Source: Candidatus Paceibacterota bacterium (lineage in GTDB: Bacteria > Verrucomicrobiota > Verrucomicrobiia > Limisphaerales > UBA8199). Taken from it: a DNA stretch of 34,303 nucleotides. Below the pieces are notes generated by a model. The model did not search any database, was not told the origin of the DNA, and worked only from the letters and a program-made list of their open reading frames with translations. Shown here piece by piece: positions 23,381 to 33,700 of the stretch (the stretch's first letter is position 1; each line of letters starts with the position of its first letter). The DNA lies in assembly GCA_035452965.1 (NCBI GenBank), contig DAOTCE010000047.1, positions 1-34,303 on the forward strand. Reading direction: 5' to 3'. Both the position numbers and the translations under genes were made by a program.

Positions 23381-23884
23381 TTAGGCAAGGTTGCGGTTTT
23401 TGGCCCGTGATTCCGTTGCCAGGCGGGCCTTGAAGGAGAGGAGCTTCTTTTGCAGGGCGGCATTGCCGGTGGCCAGAGTCTGAACCGCGAGCAATCCGGC
23501 GTTACGAGCTCCGCCAATGGCGACGGTCGCCACCGGTATGCCGCTGGGCATTTGGACAATCGAAAGGAGGGAATCGAGTCCCTTAAGGGCTTTGCTCTCG
23601 ATAGGCACGCCAATCACTGGGAGGGTGGTAAACGCTGCTGCCACCCCGGGCAAGTGCGCGGCGCCGCCAGCCCCGGCGATGATGACCCGCAAGCCGCGAG
23701 TGTGAGCAGTGCTCGCGTAGCGCTCCAAATCCCGCGGGGTGCGGTGCGCCGATATCACGCGAACCTCATGCGGCACGCCGAACTCGGCACAGGCGTCCGC
23801 GGCGGCTTTCATCGTGGGCCAATCGGAGTCGCTGCCCATAATAATGCCGACCAAGGGCTTGGCAGGTTGCTTCATGCCCTGCAT
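23381..23884 (-). CDS. purE: N5-carboxyaminoimidazole ribonucleotide mutase
   Basis: The 167-residue product matches class I PurE, which converts N5-CAIR to CAIR in purine synthesis. Signatures are GIIMGSDSDWPTM (about 13-25), VRVISAHRTPRDLERYA with the catalytic His, IAGAGGAAHLPGVAAAFTTLPVIGVP and MPSGIPVATVAIGGARNAGLLAVQTLA. PurK, which makes its substrate, is not in the window. ATG 23875 is an alternative start. The MFS gene diverges only about 26 bases away, so at least one promoter must lie within the opposing coding region or be very compact. Confidence 0.95.
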   Translation of the reverse strand: MQGMKQPAKPLVGIIMGSDSDWPTMKAAADACAEFGVPHEVRVISAHRTPRDLERYASTAHTRGLRVIIAGAGGAAHLPGVAAAFTTLPVIGVPIESKALKGLDSLLSIVQMPSGIPVATVAIGGARNAGLLAVQTLATGNAALQKKLLSFKARLATESRAKNRNLA

Positions 23885-23910
23885 GATTTACTTTGGCCTG
23901 CCGAAACTCA

Positions 23911-25167
23911 ATGATGAAATGGAGTGGTATCGCGGACTTCCTCGCGCTCCGGCGCAACACGGGCCTTCTGCTCGTGGCGCTGGTCCTGGCGGGCACGGGT
24001 GAGAAACTCTGGCTTGGGTTCGCGCCCAAGTATCTCCAGACTCTGGGGGCGAGCATCCTCGTCATCGGCCTGTTCGATGCGCTGCAAACCCTGCTTGGCG
24101 CAGTCTATGCCTATCCCGGCGGCTGGTTGACGGACCGGTGGGGCCAGCGGCGGTCGCTGATTCTATTCAGCGCCCTGTCTTTGGGGGGGTACGCATTGGC
24201 GCTGGCTTGGCATCATTGGCTGGCCCTCCTGATCGGCGCGTTTCTGTTCCTCGCCTGGAGCGCGTTGTCCTTGCCCACGACCTTCACCGTCGTCGCCACC
24301 TCGCTCAAGGCCCGCCAGCACACCATGGGCATCGGCATCCAATCCATGGTGCGCCGCGTGCCAATGATGCTTGGCCCGCTGGTGGGAGGGTGGCTGATCA
24401 CCCGCTTTGGTTGGACGCGCGGCGTGCAGTACGCGCTGCTGCTTTGTCTGTTGCTGACGCTTCTCACCATGGCGTTCCAATGGTTCATGTTCGAGCCGGC
24501 ACGGGGTGAAGTCGCCCCAGCCGGCGAGTCCAATGGCACAAACTTCCTGGCGGTCATAAAATCTTTCACCCCCGCGCTGCGGGAGCTGCTGATCAGCGAC
24601 ATACTGATCCGGTTCTGCGAGCGCATCCCTTACGCGTTCATCATCTTGTGGGCGATGAATCGCGGCGGCGTTGACGCGCAGCAGTTTGGGCTGCTGGTTG
24701 CCATTGAGATGGTTACGGCGATGATCTGCTACATCCCCGTGGCGCACCTGGCGGACAAATACGGGCGGCGGCCGTTTGTACTGGTCACGTTCATGTTCTT
24801 CACGCTGTTCCCGGTGACGCTGCTCTGGGCGACCAGCTTCGGCTGGCTGGCGCTGGCGTTTGTCGTTCGCGGCTTGAAGGAATTCGGCGAACCGGCTCGA
24901 AAGGCCTTGATTATCGGGGAGGCTGTGCCGGAGTTGCGGGCGCGAACGTATGGCGCATATTACCTGATTCGGGATTGCGTAGTGACCAGCGGGTCGTTTG
25001 TCGGGGCATGGCTGTGGAGCATCGGCCCCTATGCGAACTTCGCGGGGGCTGCGGCATGCGGGGCTATGGGAACAGGCTGGTTCTGGTGGTTCATCTTTCG
25101 GCGGAAGGCTGTTCCGGGATTGACGGGCAGCCCCGGGAGCGCAGAATCAGCCGGAACTCGGACATGA
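23911..25167 (+). CDS. Major facilitator superfamily transporter
   Basis: The 418-residue product has about 11-12 hydrophobic helices in two halves joined by a polar loop (about 195-215). The first cytoplasmic loop carries GGWLTDRWGQRRS, the MFS motif A, and the second half repeats it as VAHLADKYGRRPF. The helix LGPLVGGWLITRFGW and LRARTYGAYYLIRD are also family-like. The substrate cannot be read from the sequence. It overlaps pgsA by 4 bases (ATGA), so the two are coupled, perhaps only by packing. TTG 23893 is a possible earlier start. Confidence 0.88.
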   Translation: MMKWSGIADFLALRRNTGLLLVALVLAGTGEKLWLGFAPKYLQTLGASILVIGLFDALQTLLGAVYAYPGGWLTDRWGQRRSLILFSALSLGGYALALAWHHWLALLIGAFLFLAWSALSLPTTFTVVATSLKARQHTMGIGIQSMVRRVPMMLGPLVGGWLITRFGWTRGVQYALLLCLLLTLLTMAFQWFMFEPARGEVAPAGESNGTNFLAVIKSFTPALRELLISDILIRFCERIPYAFIILWAMNRGGVDAQQFGLLVAIEMVTAMICYIPVAHLADKYGRRPFVLVTFMFFTLFPVTLLWATSFGWLALAFVVRGLKEFGEPARKALIIGEAVPELRARTYGAYYLIRDCVVTSGSFVGAWLWSIGPYANFAGAAACGAMGTGWFWWFIFRRKAVPGLTGSPGSAESAGTRT

Positions 25168-25778
25168 CAACAGCCAACAAGATTACCATCCTGCGAATCC
25201 TGCTGATTCCGGTCTTCGTGGTGCTGACCCTCTACTACACCAAGGAGGGCAAGGAAGTGTATCGTGTGTTGGCGATTCTGTGTTTTGCCATTGCCGCTGT
25301 CTTTGATGGCGTGGACGGCTACGTCGCGCGGCGGTACAATCAGCGCAGTGAACTCGGTGCCATCCTTGATCCGCTGGCCGACAAACTGTTGCTGGTTTCC
25401 GGCATAGTGGTGCTGAGTTTTGATCACTCGCCGCATCTTGAGAGCGTTCCCCTTTGGCTAACGGGCACAATCATCGGGCGGGATATTCTGATACTGATCG
25501 GCATGCTGGTAATTCAATTGGTGGTTGGCAAAGTCAAGGTGCAACCGCGAATCATTGGCAAAATCGCTACTGTGTTGCAGATGGCCGTCGTACTTCTGAT
25601 CTTATTGAAGAAGAAGGAGGACTGGCTTCCCGCACTGACTCTTGGCGCGGTCTTTTGCACGGGGATATCGGGACTGCTCTATGTGTGGGATGGCACGCGC
25701 CAGTTGAGCGCGCACCCTTCGTCGAGTCCGAAGCCCAAAGTCCAAAGTCCAGAGTCCGAGGAAGGGGCGCCCTCCTGA
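25164..25778 (+). CDS. pgsA: CDP-diacylglycerol--glycerol-3-phosphate 3-phosphatidyltransferase
   Basis: The 204-residue membrane enzyme carries the full CDP-alcohol phosphotransferase motif DGVDGYVARRYNQRSELGAILDPLADK (written here in two overlapping parts: DGVDGYVARR and GAILDPLADK), with its four catalytic Asp. It makes phosphatidylglycerol phosphate from CDP-diacylglycerol and glycerol 3-phosphate. Four to six helices are visible, starting TILRILLIPVFVVLTL. The C-terminal tail after QLSAHP is encoded by a 7-base tandem repeat and reads SSSPKPKVQSPESEE, which is probably not part of the enzyme fold. The start overlaps the MFS stop by 4 bases. Confidence 0.92.
   Translation: MTTANKITILRILLIPVFVVLTLYYTKEGKEVYRVLAILCFAIAAVFDGVDGYVARRYNQRSELGAILDPLADKLLLVSGIVVLSFDHSPHLESVPLWLTGTIIGRDILILIGMLVIQLVVGKVKVQPRIIGKIATVLQMAVVLLILLKKKEDWLPALTLGAVFCTGISGLLYVWDGTRQLSAHPSSSPKPKVQSPESEEGAPS
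25725..25759 (+). repeat. 7-base tandem repeat inside the end of pgsA
   Basis: Five consecutive units: AGTCCGA, AGCCCAA, AGTCCAA, AGTCCAG and AGTCCGA. Repeats of this AAGTCCA type are often intergenic; here they supply the last codons of pgsA. Confidence 0.85.
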
Positions 25779-25803
25779 TTCGGCAAACAATGCGCATAGG
25801 TAT

Positions 25804-26277
25804 ATGGGAAAACCAGTTGAGTTGAAACTGAAGGAAGGAGACGTGGCGCCGGACTTCACTGCCGCCAGTAATGGCGGGGGCAAGGTGTCCCTGTCCGGCT
25901 TCAAGGGGAAGAACGTGATTCTCTACTTTTATCCTCGGGATAACACGCCAGGCTGCACCAGGGAGGCGTGCGCCTTCCGCGACGAGTTTGCCGCGTTCAG
26001 GAAGAAAGGCGCAGTCGTTCTCGGTGTCAGCACCGATTCAGCCAAGTCGCATGACAAGTTTGCGGATAAATACAAGCTGCCGTTTACCCTGGTGTCGGAC
26101 GAGGACAAGAGGATTGCTTTGGCCTACGGGGCTTGGGGACCAAAGAGCTTCCTGGGCCGGAAGTACCAGGGCATGTATCGGGTGACCTTCCTGATCGGGC
26201 CCGATGGCCGGATCAAGAAGGTCTGGCCGATGGTTAAGCCGGCCGACCACGCCAGGGAGATTTTGGCCGCGCTCTAG
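25804..26277 (+). CDS. bcp: Thioredoxin-dependent peroxiredoxin, BCP/PrxQ type
   Basis: The 157-residue product has VAPDFTAASNGG, NVILYFYPRDNTPGCTREACAFRDEF and VLGVSTDSAKSHDKFADKYKLPFTLVSDED. The Cys in PGCT (about 46) is the peroxidatic Cys, and the second Cys five residues later is the resolving Cys of the PrxQ class. It reduces hydroperoxides using thioredoxin. It starts 25 bases after pgsA and may be read through from it. A second peroxiredoxin gene follows about 100 bases downstream. Confidence 0.93.
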   Translation: MGKPVELKLKEGDVAPDFTAASNGGGKVSLSGFKGKNVILYFYPRDNTPGCTREACAFRDEFAAFRKKGAVVLGVSTDSAKSHDKFADKYKLPFTLVSDEDKRIALAYGAWGPKSFLGRKYQGMYRVTFLIGPDGRIKKVWPMVKPADHAREILAAL

Positions 26278-26378
26278 CCCATGGGTCCGCCATGCCGCTG
26301 AACGACCGCTGCCATTTGACAGCCGGGCTGACCCAGTTTACTTGTGTAACCGAGTTAACCATCTAACCAAGATTAATT

Positions 26379-26858
26379 ATGGCAATACCTGTAGGGTCCA
26401 AAGCACCTGATTTTAGTCTGAAATCCAAGCAAGCGTCCGGGTTGGTGGACGTGAAGCTCAGCGACAACCTGGGCAAGAAGCACACCGTCCTGCTGTTTTT
26501 CCCGGCGGCGTTCACCGGCGTCTGCACCCAGGAACTGTGCGACATCACCAGCGGCCTCAACGCCTATGCCGGACTTAACGCCGAGGTTATCGGCATCAGC
26601 GTGGATACGCCCTTCGCCCAGGAAGCCTGGGCGCAGAAGGAGAAGATTGGCATCAAGCTGGCCAGCGACCTCAACAAGGAGGTCATCAAGAAGTACGACG
26701 TGGTCTTCCCGATGCTGGCTGGCGTAGGGGACACCGCAGCGCGGGCGGCATTCGTCATAGACAAGGCCGGCGTGGTCCAATACAGCGAGCAGACGCCGTC
26801 CCCGAAAGAACTGCCCAACTTCGCGAAGGTCCAAGAGACCCTGGCGAAGCTGAAGTAG
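26379..26858 (+). CDS. Peroxiredoxin, AhpC/TSA or Prx5-like
   Basis: The 159-residue redoxin-fold protein has GSKAPDFSLKSKQ, VLLFFPAAFTGVCTQELCDIT with the peroxidatic Cys in TGVCT (about 49) and another Cys five residues on, and VIGISVDTPFAQEAWAQK. Threonine three residues before the Cys and the later GDTAARAAFVID with Arg complete the active site. It should reduce hydrogen peroxide or organic peroxides. A TTGACA at 26316-26321 with TACTTG 17 bases later gives a weak candidate promoter. A strong palindrome lies just after the stop. Confidence 0.9.
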   Translation: MAIPVGSKAPDFSLKSKQASGLVDVKLSDNLGKKHTVLLFFPAAFTGVCTQELCDITSGLNAYAGLNAEVIGISVDTPFAQEAWAQKEKIGIKLASDLNKEVIKKYDVVFPMLAGVGDTAARAAFVIDKAGVVQYSEQTPSPKELPNFAKVQETLAKLK

Positions 26859-26874
26859 GTAAGTCCGGCTGGGG

Positions 26875-26948
26875 AGGGCGAGCGTCCTCGCGAGCCCTGA
26901 TTTTGGATGACTGCCGAGTAAGTCAGGGCTCGCGTGGACGCTCGCCCT
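26875..26948. repeat. Large palindrome between convergent genes
   Basis: The 26-base arm at 26875-26900 (AGGGCGAGCGTCCTCGCGAG, then CCCTGA) pairs with 26923-26948 with only one mismatch, around a 22-base loop. It lies between the convergent peroxiredoxin and sigma-factor genes and would form a long hairpin in either transcript. There is no T-run on either side. It could slow or end both transcripts, or be a mobile palindrome of the REP kind. Confidence 0.8.
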
Positions 26949-26960
26949 GGAGTGAGGATT

Positions 26961-27716
26961 TCAATCCCCAAACGCCCGGAACAGGGCGCGCAGCTCTTCT
27001 TCCAGGTCGGCGGGGTCGGACAGCGTTTGTGCGATCTCCTCGCGCAGCAACTCCCGGTAGCGCTTGCGCAGCCGGTGCACCGCCACCCGCGCCGCCCCCT
27101 CGTTCAGGCCGGCTCTGGCGGCAGCTTCGGCGTAGGGGATGTCGCCCTTGCCCACCGTCAGGAACGGTTTCAACTGCTCGAAGACGGCGGCCTTGCCTTC
27201 GGCGGCACACTCCGCGCGCAGCCGGGTGATGACCTGTCCCAGCAGGGTCGTGGCCCACGCTTGGTCGTAGAGCTTGTCCGGACTGAGCTGGTCCGGCGGG
27301 TCGATCTGGTAGCGCGTATCGGCGTCCTGCCAGTCCAGCGAGAGCAGGGTCTGCCCACCGCCCCGCTTCTGGCGGTTCGCGCGGTCATATTCATTGGCCA
27401 GGTAATGCTTTAGCGCCGCCAGCAGAAACGCCCGGAAGCGGCCCTTCTCGCTCCGCACGTCCTCCAGGTAATTCCTCTTGAGAAAGGCGGCGAAGAATCC
27501 CTGGGTGAGGTCCTCAGCGTCCTCCTTGGAATGGCCATGGCGGCGCACATAGGCGTAGAGCGGGTACCAATAGGCGCGGCACAACTCCTCCAACGCGCGG
27601 TCGGACTGCGGCGTGCTCCGTCGCCCCGCCGCCAGCACGACCGTCCAATGTGTCGTGGCGAAGATGTCCCCCGGTGCCGGGGTGGAGGCTGAGTTGGGAT
27701 ATTCGGGATTCAGAAT
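26961..27716 (-). CDS. ECF-type RNA polymerase sigma factor, start unusual
   Basis: Region 2 (ALEELCRAYWYPLYAYVRRHGHSKEDAEDLTQGFFAAFLKRN) and region 4 (YAEAAARAGLNEGAARVAVHRLRKRYRELLREEI) are clear. The usual N-terminal motif ATTHWTVVLAAG is also present, but is partly upstream of the first standard start codon, GTG at 27638. Between that GTG and the kinase stop there is no ATG, GTG or TTG in frame. An ATT at 27716-27714 overlaps the last base of the kinase TGA and has GAAGGTGG about 7-10 bases before it; this start gives 251 residues. ECF factors next to Ser/Thr kinases are common in Planctomycetes and Verrucomicrobia, where the kinase is thought to control the sigma factor. The 5-prime end is an inference; the gene itself is sure. 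Confidence 0.8.
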   Translation of the reverse strand: MLNPEYPNSASTPAPGDIFATTHWTVVLAAGRRSTPQSDRALEELCRAYWYPLYAYVRRHGHSKEDAEDLTQGFFAAFLKRNYLEDVRSEKGRFRAFLLAALKHYLANEYDRANRQKRGGGQTLLSLDWQDADTRYQIDPPDQLSPDKLYDQAWATTLLGQVITRLRAECAAEGKAAVFEQLKPFLTVGKGDIPYAEAAARAGLNEGAARVAVHRLRKRYRELLREEIAQTLSDPADLEEELRALFRAFGD

Positions 27717-30700
27717 CAGTTTACCACCTTCAACCTGGGATGTTTTGCTTCCAGTCTTCTGCGCCCGGGCCCAGTTACTTTGGTGTTGCCCAGGTAGACG
27801 TTGACAAGGTTGGTCATTCCGTCCAGGTGGCGCAGTCCAAGGTCTGTCACCCGGGTGTTTTGAAGCTCCAGTTCCTCAAGCGTGTGGAGTGGCGCGAGAC
27901 ACGCCAGCCCAGCGTCCGTGATGATCCCCGAACCGCTTCCAATCCATAGGGACTTGAGGTTCTTCAGCTTTGCCAACGGGGACAGTCCCTGGTCGCTAAA
28001 GCGATTGCCCTGCAAGGCAAGCCCAGTGAGGTGGGGCATCTTTGAAAGCACCTGCAGGGAGGCGTTGTCCAACCCCGCGTCGCTCACATGCAAGTATTCC
28101 AACTGCCCCAAGGTCTGCAATTCCGCGATGCCTCTGTCCGTAACCGTGGCGTTGTACAGGTAGAGGCGCCTTAAGCTTGCCATGCGCGCGACTTGACGCA
28201 TGGCTAAATCCGTCGCCTGGGTTCTTTGCAGCACCAGCATCTCCACGTTCTGCAAGGCGGGCAGCACCGCCGCAACTTGGTCGGAGAGGTTAGTGCACTC
28301 CCGGCGCACGCCATGTTTGTCTTCGTCATAGACCAGGTTTACCTTGACCACCCTTCCCTGCTCGTCCCAGGTAATGCAGCCGCCGTAATCCTCGATAGCT
28401 TTGACGGCGGCCTGCTCGGGGGATAGGGGCGGCATTACGACCTCCGCCCAGTCCATCGTGCGCACTGGGCGTCTCAGGATGCGGAAGTGGTCTAACTCTG
28501 CCAGCGGCAGGTCAATGTAGAGCCGCTCAGTGATCTTGCCCGTCTGCGGGTCCCGCTGGCCCCCCACCGAACTGCTGCTGGATGCGACCTCCCGGCCATC
28601 TTCAGTGTAAGCCAGCGCCCCAAACTGCAGTCGCCCCGACCACTTAGCCACGTCATACACCAGTGTCAGAGAAGTCCTGTCCCGACCCGCCTGCCCGATG
28701 GGATCGAGTTGGCTGCCGTCGGCTAAGGTTATCGTTCCACTCCAATTGGCAGGGAGGTTATCCCGCTCGACCTGCCACTCTCCCAGGGTGTAACGGAGCT
28801 GGATGGAAACCCGGCGAGTGTTCGGGTCATCCAATTGCGGGACCACGCTGAAGGCAAGCCAGCCAGTGTTGCCCTTCGCGGCGTCCGCTGGATACCCCGC
28901 GGCGCTGTAACTGAGGGTAGGATGCTTGCCGCCGGGATCAGCCAGCGAGATGTCCTTGAGGGAATGCTGGTCAAAGAGTGGATGCGAGAACCAGAGGTAA
29001 AGGCAGCGTGGCCCCCTATTGGTCTGAGGCGTAACCAAGGCGACGGGCAGGGGCTGGACCTTGCGCAGCCATTGCAGCTCACTCGCATTGGTCACCCGTG
29101 AGCCGTCCGCGTACCGCACCGCGCCCGGATCGTTGGTCTTCCACTGGTCCTGCCACGCCAGGAAGCGCAGCCGTGGCGGCTCCGCGAGTTGCCCAGGTGT
29201 GCGGGGCTTTGGAAGCGCGGCGGAGTTGGTGGACGGCATCCGATGGTTCAGCAGGTCCAGGAGCTGCCGCGCTTCGGCGTCGGTGAAGGCGCCGGCAATG
29301 TTGGCGTTGCGGCTGGTGATGGCGGCTTGGACGATCGGCGCGCTGATGACGCGGCCATTCCAGACGACGGCCAGTTGCCGGCCCACGTTCTTGGCGGTGG
29401 CCTCGGCGAACTTCCCGCTGGCCTCCAGGGTAAGGACCAAAGCCAGCTCCTTCTGGTCGGCCCCAAGCTGCGTAAAGCCTGCGCTCTCCACATCGTCACC
29501 GCACAGCACCACTTCCCGCAGGACAGGCAGTTTCTGCTCCGGGCCGCGGCCCTGCCGGCAGGGGAGCAAGTCCGCCGGCGAGTTGGTGTCGCCCTCGCGG
29601 GCCACCCAGCGGAATTGGAAGCCCGCTGCCGGCGAAGGGGTGCGACTCGACGCGGTCTCCGGCAGGCCCAGCATCCGCGCGAGTTCCGCGCCCAGGGCTT
29701 CGACCTGGCGTGACGCTGCCCAGGCGCGTGCCGCGTCCTTGGCCTGAATGGCTTCCTTCCATTCGGCGGCTTGCGCGTTAAGCTGCTGCCACACCGGCTC
29801 GGCGACAGTGCCCTTGAGCTGCTCCTCGATCTGCACCTTCCACGCGTTATCCGCCTGGTTGAAGGCCGCCTGCTCACTGATGTTCGTCATCGTGTGCACC
29901 GATGCATGGGCTCGAGCAAAAGCCCTCCATTCCGCGGCCAACTCCAGCGCTTTGGGTGGGATGGGTTTCAACTCCGCAGACCTCGGTGCGTTTTGCGCCA
30001 GCTTATAGCGCAGCTTCACGCCGCGGGGGTTGTCGGTGAACGCGGTGACCTGCAGGATGCCTCGCGCGCCATCCCGAGTCTCGAAGGCGAACGTGATGGG
30101 CAGCAAACCGTCCGGCAGCACGTAAAGTGTGGCACCAGTCACTTCCACATGTTCCACTGCGGTTGGAATGTTGAGGGCCGCGTTCAGTTCGGAGGCGCTG
30201 GCGTTCTCCCATTGACTCGGCGTCAGGTCGGAGAGCTTCAGCCCGTGCGTGATCAGGGCCCAGCGGCGCCCGACGTAATCATCGTATTCGGCGTAGAGAT
30301 CACCCTCGCTGGCCACCAGCGCCCGGGGTCGTCCGCCGCCCTCCCTGGGGGTCTCGTCAAGGATGGACGACAGTTGCCCTGTCCGCAGACGAAGAGTCTC
30401 GTTATTACCTTTGCCGGCACGGTTATCGGGGTCGGGAAGCACGCGCTCGATCACGGGGCCGAAGGCGGTTGGGGCGCGGATTTGTTCCAGGGGGAGGTGG
30501 TTAATCCGGGAGGTGGTACCGGCGCGAGGCGGAGCGGTCTGGTTCGTGATCTCGAACAGCCACACGAAGTAGCGAGGCACATCGTTGTGGCGCAGGAATG
30601 GGACCAGGAAGACCAAGGCACCGTTGGTGGGAGCGTTGCCTTCGTAGAGGATGCGGGAATAGACGCCCAGCGGCGGTTGGGCGTGGAGGGCATCCAGCCC

Positions 30701-33700
30701 ATAGGAGACAGAGCACTCCATTCTCGCCTGCAGGATGCCATTCTTACGTCGAGCGCCAAGGAACCCCGTCCCTCCAGAGGAGCCGAAGAAATTGGTGTCC
30801 GCAAGTGAGGAGCTCCAACTGTCAGCCACCAGGGGCCAGGAACCAATTGTGCGCCGCTGCTCCTTCAGCAGACCGGGTTTGGCGGCCATGCCGTCCAGGA
30901 GCGCGCGGAGCGTGCCCGCACCAATCTCGGCCGCTTGGGATTCAGTCAGTCCCACTTTGACTGTCATCTTGAAGTCCCCAACCTGCCGTTCGCTGACGGG
31001 TTGACCGAAGTTGACGAGCGCTTTGGCCGATGGCTGTACACCCGGGCGGCGGGAGCTGGAAGGAATCAAACGGTCCACCAACGCCGCCTCGGCCTCGAAT
31101 GCCCGGTAATGGAACTCGGCAGTGGCAGAGCTTTCGGGTCGCGTTGCTGCAGGACGCAAGAGGGCAGAGAGCCCGTGACCGGGCGGGTGTTTGCCTCTCT
31201 GGCCGGCTGCAAAACGGGCCTCAATTTCGGCTGGTCCAAGGGCGCGATCATAGATGCTGAGCTCGTCCACGACGGCCTTGCTATAGAAGCACCAGCCACT
31301 TGCTGTATCCACTTGCGCTCCGATGCGCAGCGGTTCCACAGAGGGGGGCAGACTGAGATGCAGCGGCCCTCCGCGGGCGGTGACTGGTTGCACCACCCCA
31401 TCCAGGTAGAAGGTGGGGTCTTCATCGCCATTGCGGGCCACGACCGCGATGTGATGCCAGTCCAGATCCGCGATGCTGGTCGAGCGCCGGAAGCCACCGG
31501 CAAAGGTAAACGCCAGCCCGCTGTCCCACTGAGGCTGATTGATGGTCACGCCGTAGTTCAGCACGCCTCGGGTGTAGTCGCCGCCCTTGTTGATGATGTA
31601 GTCCTCCGCCTCCAAATCCTGCCGCTTTACCCAAAACTCGATGGTCAACGCATTGGTCAGTCGCAGGGTTGGGCTGTCTGGCACCTCGATGAAGCTGTTG
31701 GTCCTCCCAGAGAAACTAAAAGCCTGACCGACCTTGCCGGCAACAAATCCAGCGTCTCCATGCAGGACACCGTGGTTCCTGCCCGCTGAGTCTTGGGCAT
31801 CACCGTCCGCGCGCCACCGACTCACCAAGCCCGGTGTGCTTGTGGCGTGGCGAATAATCCCCAGCGCGTTGGCGAGCAGCATGGCGCCGCCAACAATGGC
31901 GACGAGCAGGAGTAGCGCGACCAGGACGCCGATGGCGTAACGGCCCCAATACGACGCTGAGGCGGGTTTCCCGCCGCTCGCGGTCGAACCGTTGGGGAGC
32001 CGGCGCGCCGCACGCCACAACCGCCAGCCGCAGACCGGCAGGGACAGTGCGCCCAGCCAGATAAGCGGCACAATGACGGCCTCATCCGGCGCAGGATGCC
32101 AGCCGAAGCCCTCGTCAAGCATCGCGAGGATGAAGAACGCTGCGAAAGCGATCAGCGGCAACGCGGTGAGGAACGCAAGGCAGGCACTCACCCTGTACGC
32201 AGACCGCAGGGTGTCCACGCTCGCGAAACGCCGTAGCAAAAGGGCCAAGACACCCGTGGCGCAGGCCAGCAGAACGAAGGCCAGTATCAGCCACCGGCCG
32301 GGGAGACTACTGCGCAGCAGTTCGCACAGCACGCCAAAGAGAGTGGTTCCCGCATAGGTCAGCGTCGCACAAAACGCGAACCAGGGATTGCGCTGGCCGC
32401 TAGATGTTCTCGCAGAACACGCCGCGCCCCCCCCTGCCGATGGTCCTGTTTCACCGCCGCCACCACCCGAATCGGCCTGGGCCAAGCGGGACTGCAGCCA
32501 AGCGGGCACGAGGACGGCTACCATCACCACCACGCCGATGAGCAGCATCATGAGGAGATTGGCGCGTTGCATGAAACCCTGCGCCCGGTTGCCGAAGAAG
32601 GCTTCCGCCGCGGCATCTCGGCCTAGCGAACTCCACGGATGCACGCCGAAGGCAGCTCCGCCAAACGCGAAATAGCCGACCGCCCCGCCGCCCAGGGCAA
32701 TGGGAGCCACGGCCAGTCCGCCCAGCGCTGCAATCAGACCGACCGCGAGTCCGCCAGTGGACAGCAAGCCCAAGGCGAGACCTCCAAAGGTAAACACGCC
32801 GAGGGTGATTCCGCCGAAGGCGAAGCCGCCCATCGCCACACTGCCGATGGCCAGGACGCCTTTGGCGATGCCGCCGATGGCAATGATGCCCTTGGCGACA
32901 CGCCGTTTGCCCGTGGCGGGGTCAATCCCGTCGGCCACATGGAGCAAGGGCAGGCCGAAGAGCGTGGCCTTGGAGCGGTAGTCAACACCGCGATACATCC
33001 GGGGCAAGGCGGCTGCCGGGGTGCCGGTTGACGGTGTGGAGGCAATGGTCTCGACCTGGGTCTTGAGGATGCTGGCCTGCTGGTAGCGGAGCTCGGGTTT
33101 GCGTTCGAGCGCCCGGAGGACAATTTCGTCGAGCCGCGCGTCTATCTGGACGGTGCCGCAGGCGCGAGAGGGCGGGACAATCGGCTGGCCGGGGAGCTCG
33201 CCGGTGAGCATCTGGTAGAAGACCACGCCGAGGGCGTAGATGTCCGCCCGGCGATCCACCTCGGATGGGTTCTCGACCTGCTCGGGCGCCATGTATTGGG
33301 GCGTGCCCATGATCTTGCCCGCCTCGGTCAGACTGGCAGGGACGGCTGGCCCAGCCGTCCGCTCGTCCTCGCCCGGACGCCCCGGCGGGGTGTCCCTGCC
33401 TTCCACAATCTTCGCCAGGCCAAAGTCGGCGACCTTCACCCGCCCACGGCGGTCGAGGAGGACGTTCTCGGGCTTGATGTCGCGGTGGACGATGCCTTGA
33501 TCGTGGGCGTATTGGAGCGCGTCGCAAATCTGCGGCACGATGGCCAGCGCTTCGCGCGAGGAGATGCGGCCGCCGGCCAGCAGTTGTCGCAGGTTCACGC
33601 CGTCCACGAATTCCATGAGGAAGTAGCAGAGGGAAGGTTGAGACTCGACCTGGCCGAACTCGTAGAGCGTGACGATGCCGGGGTGGTTCAAGCGGGCCAG

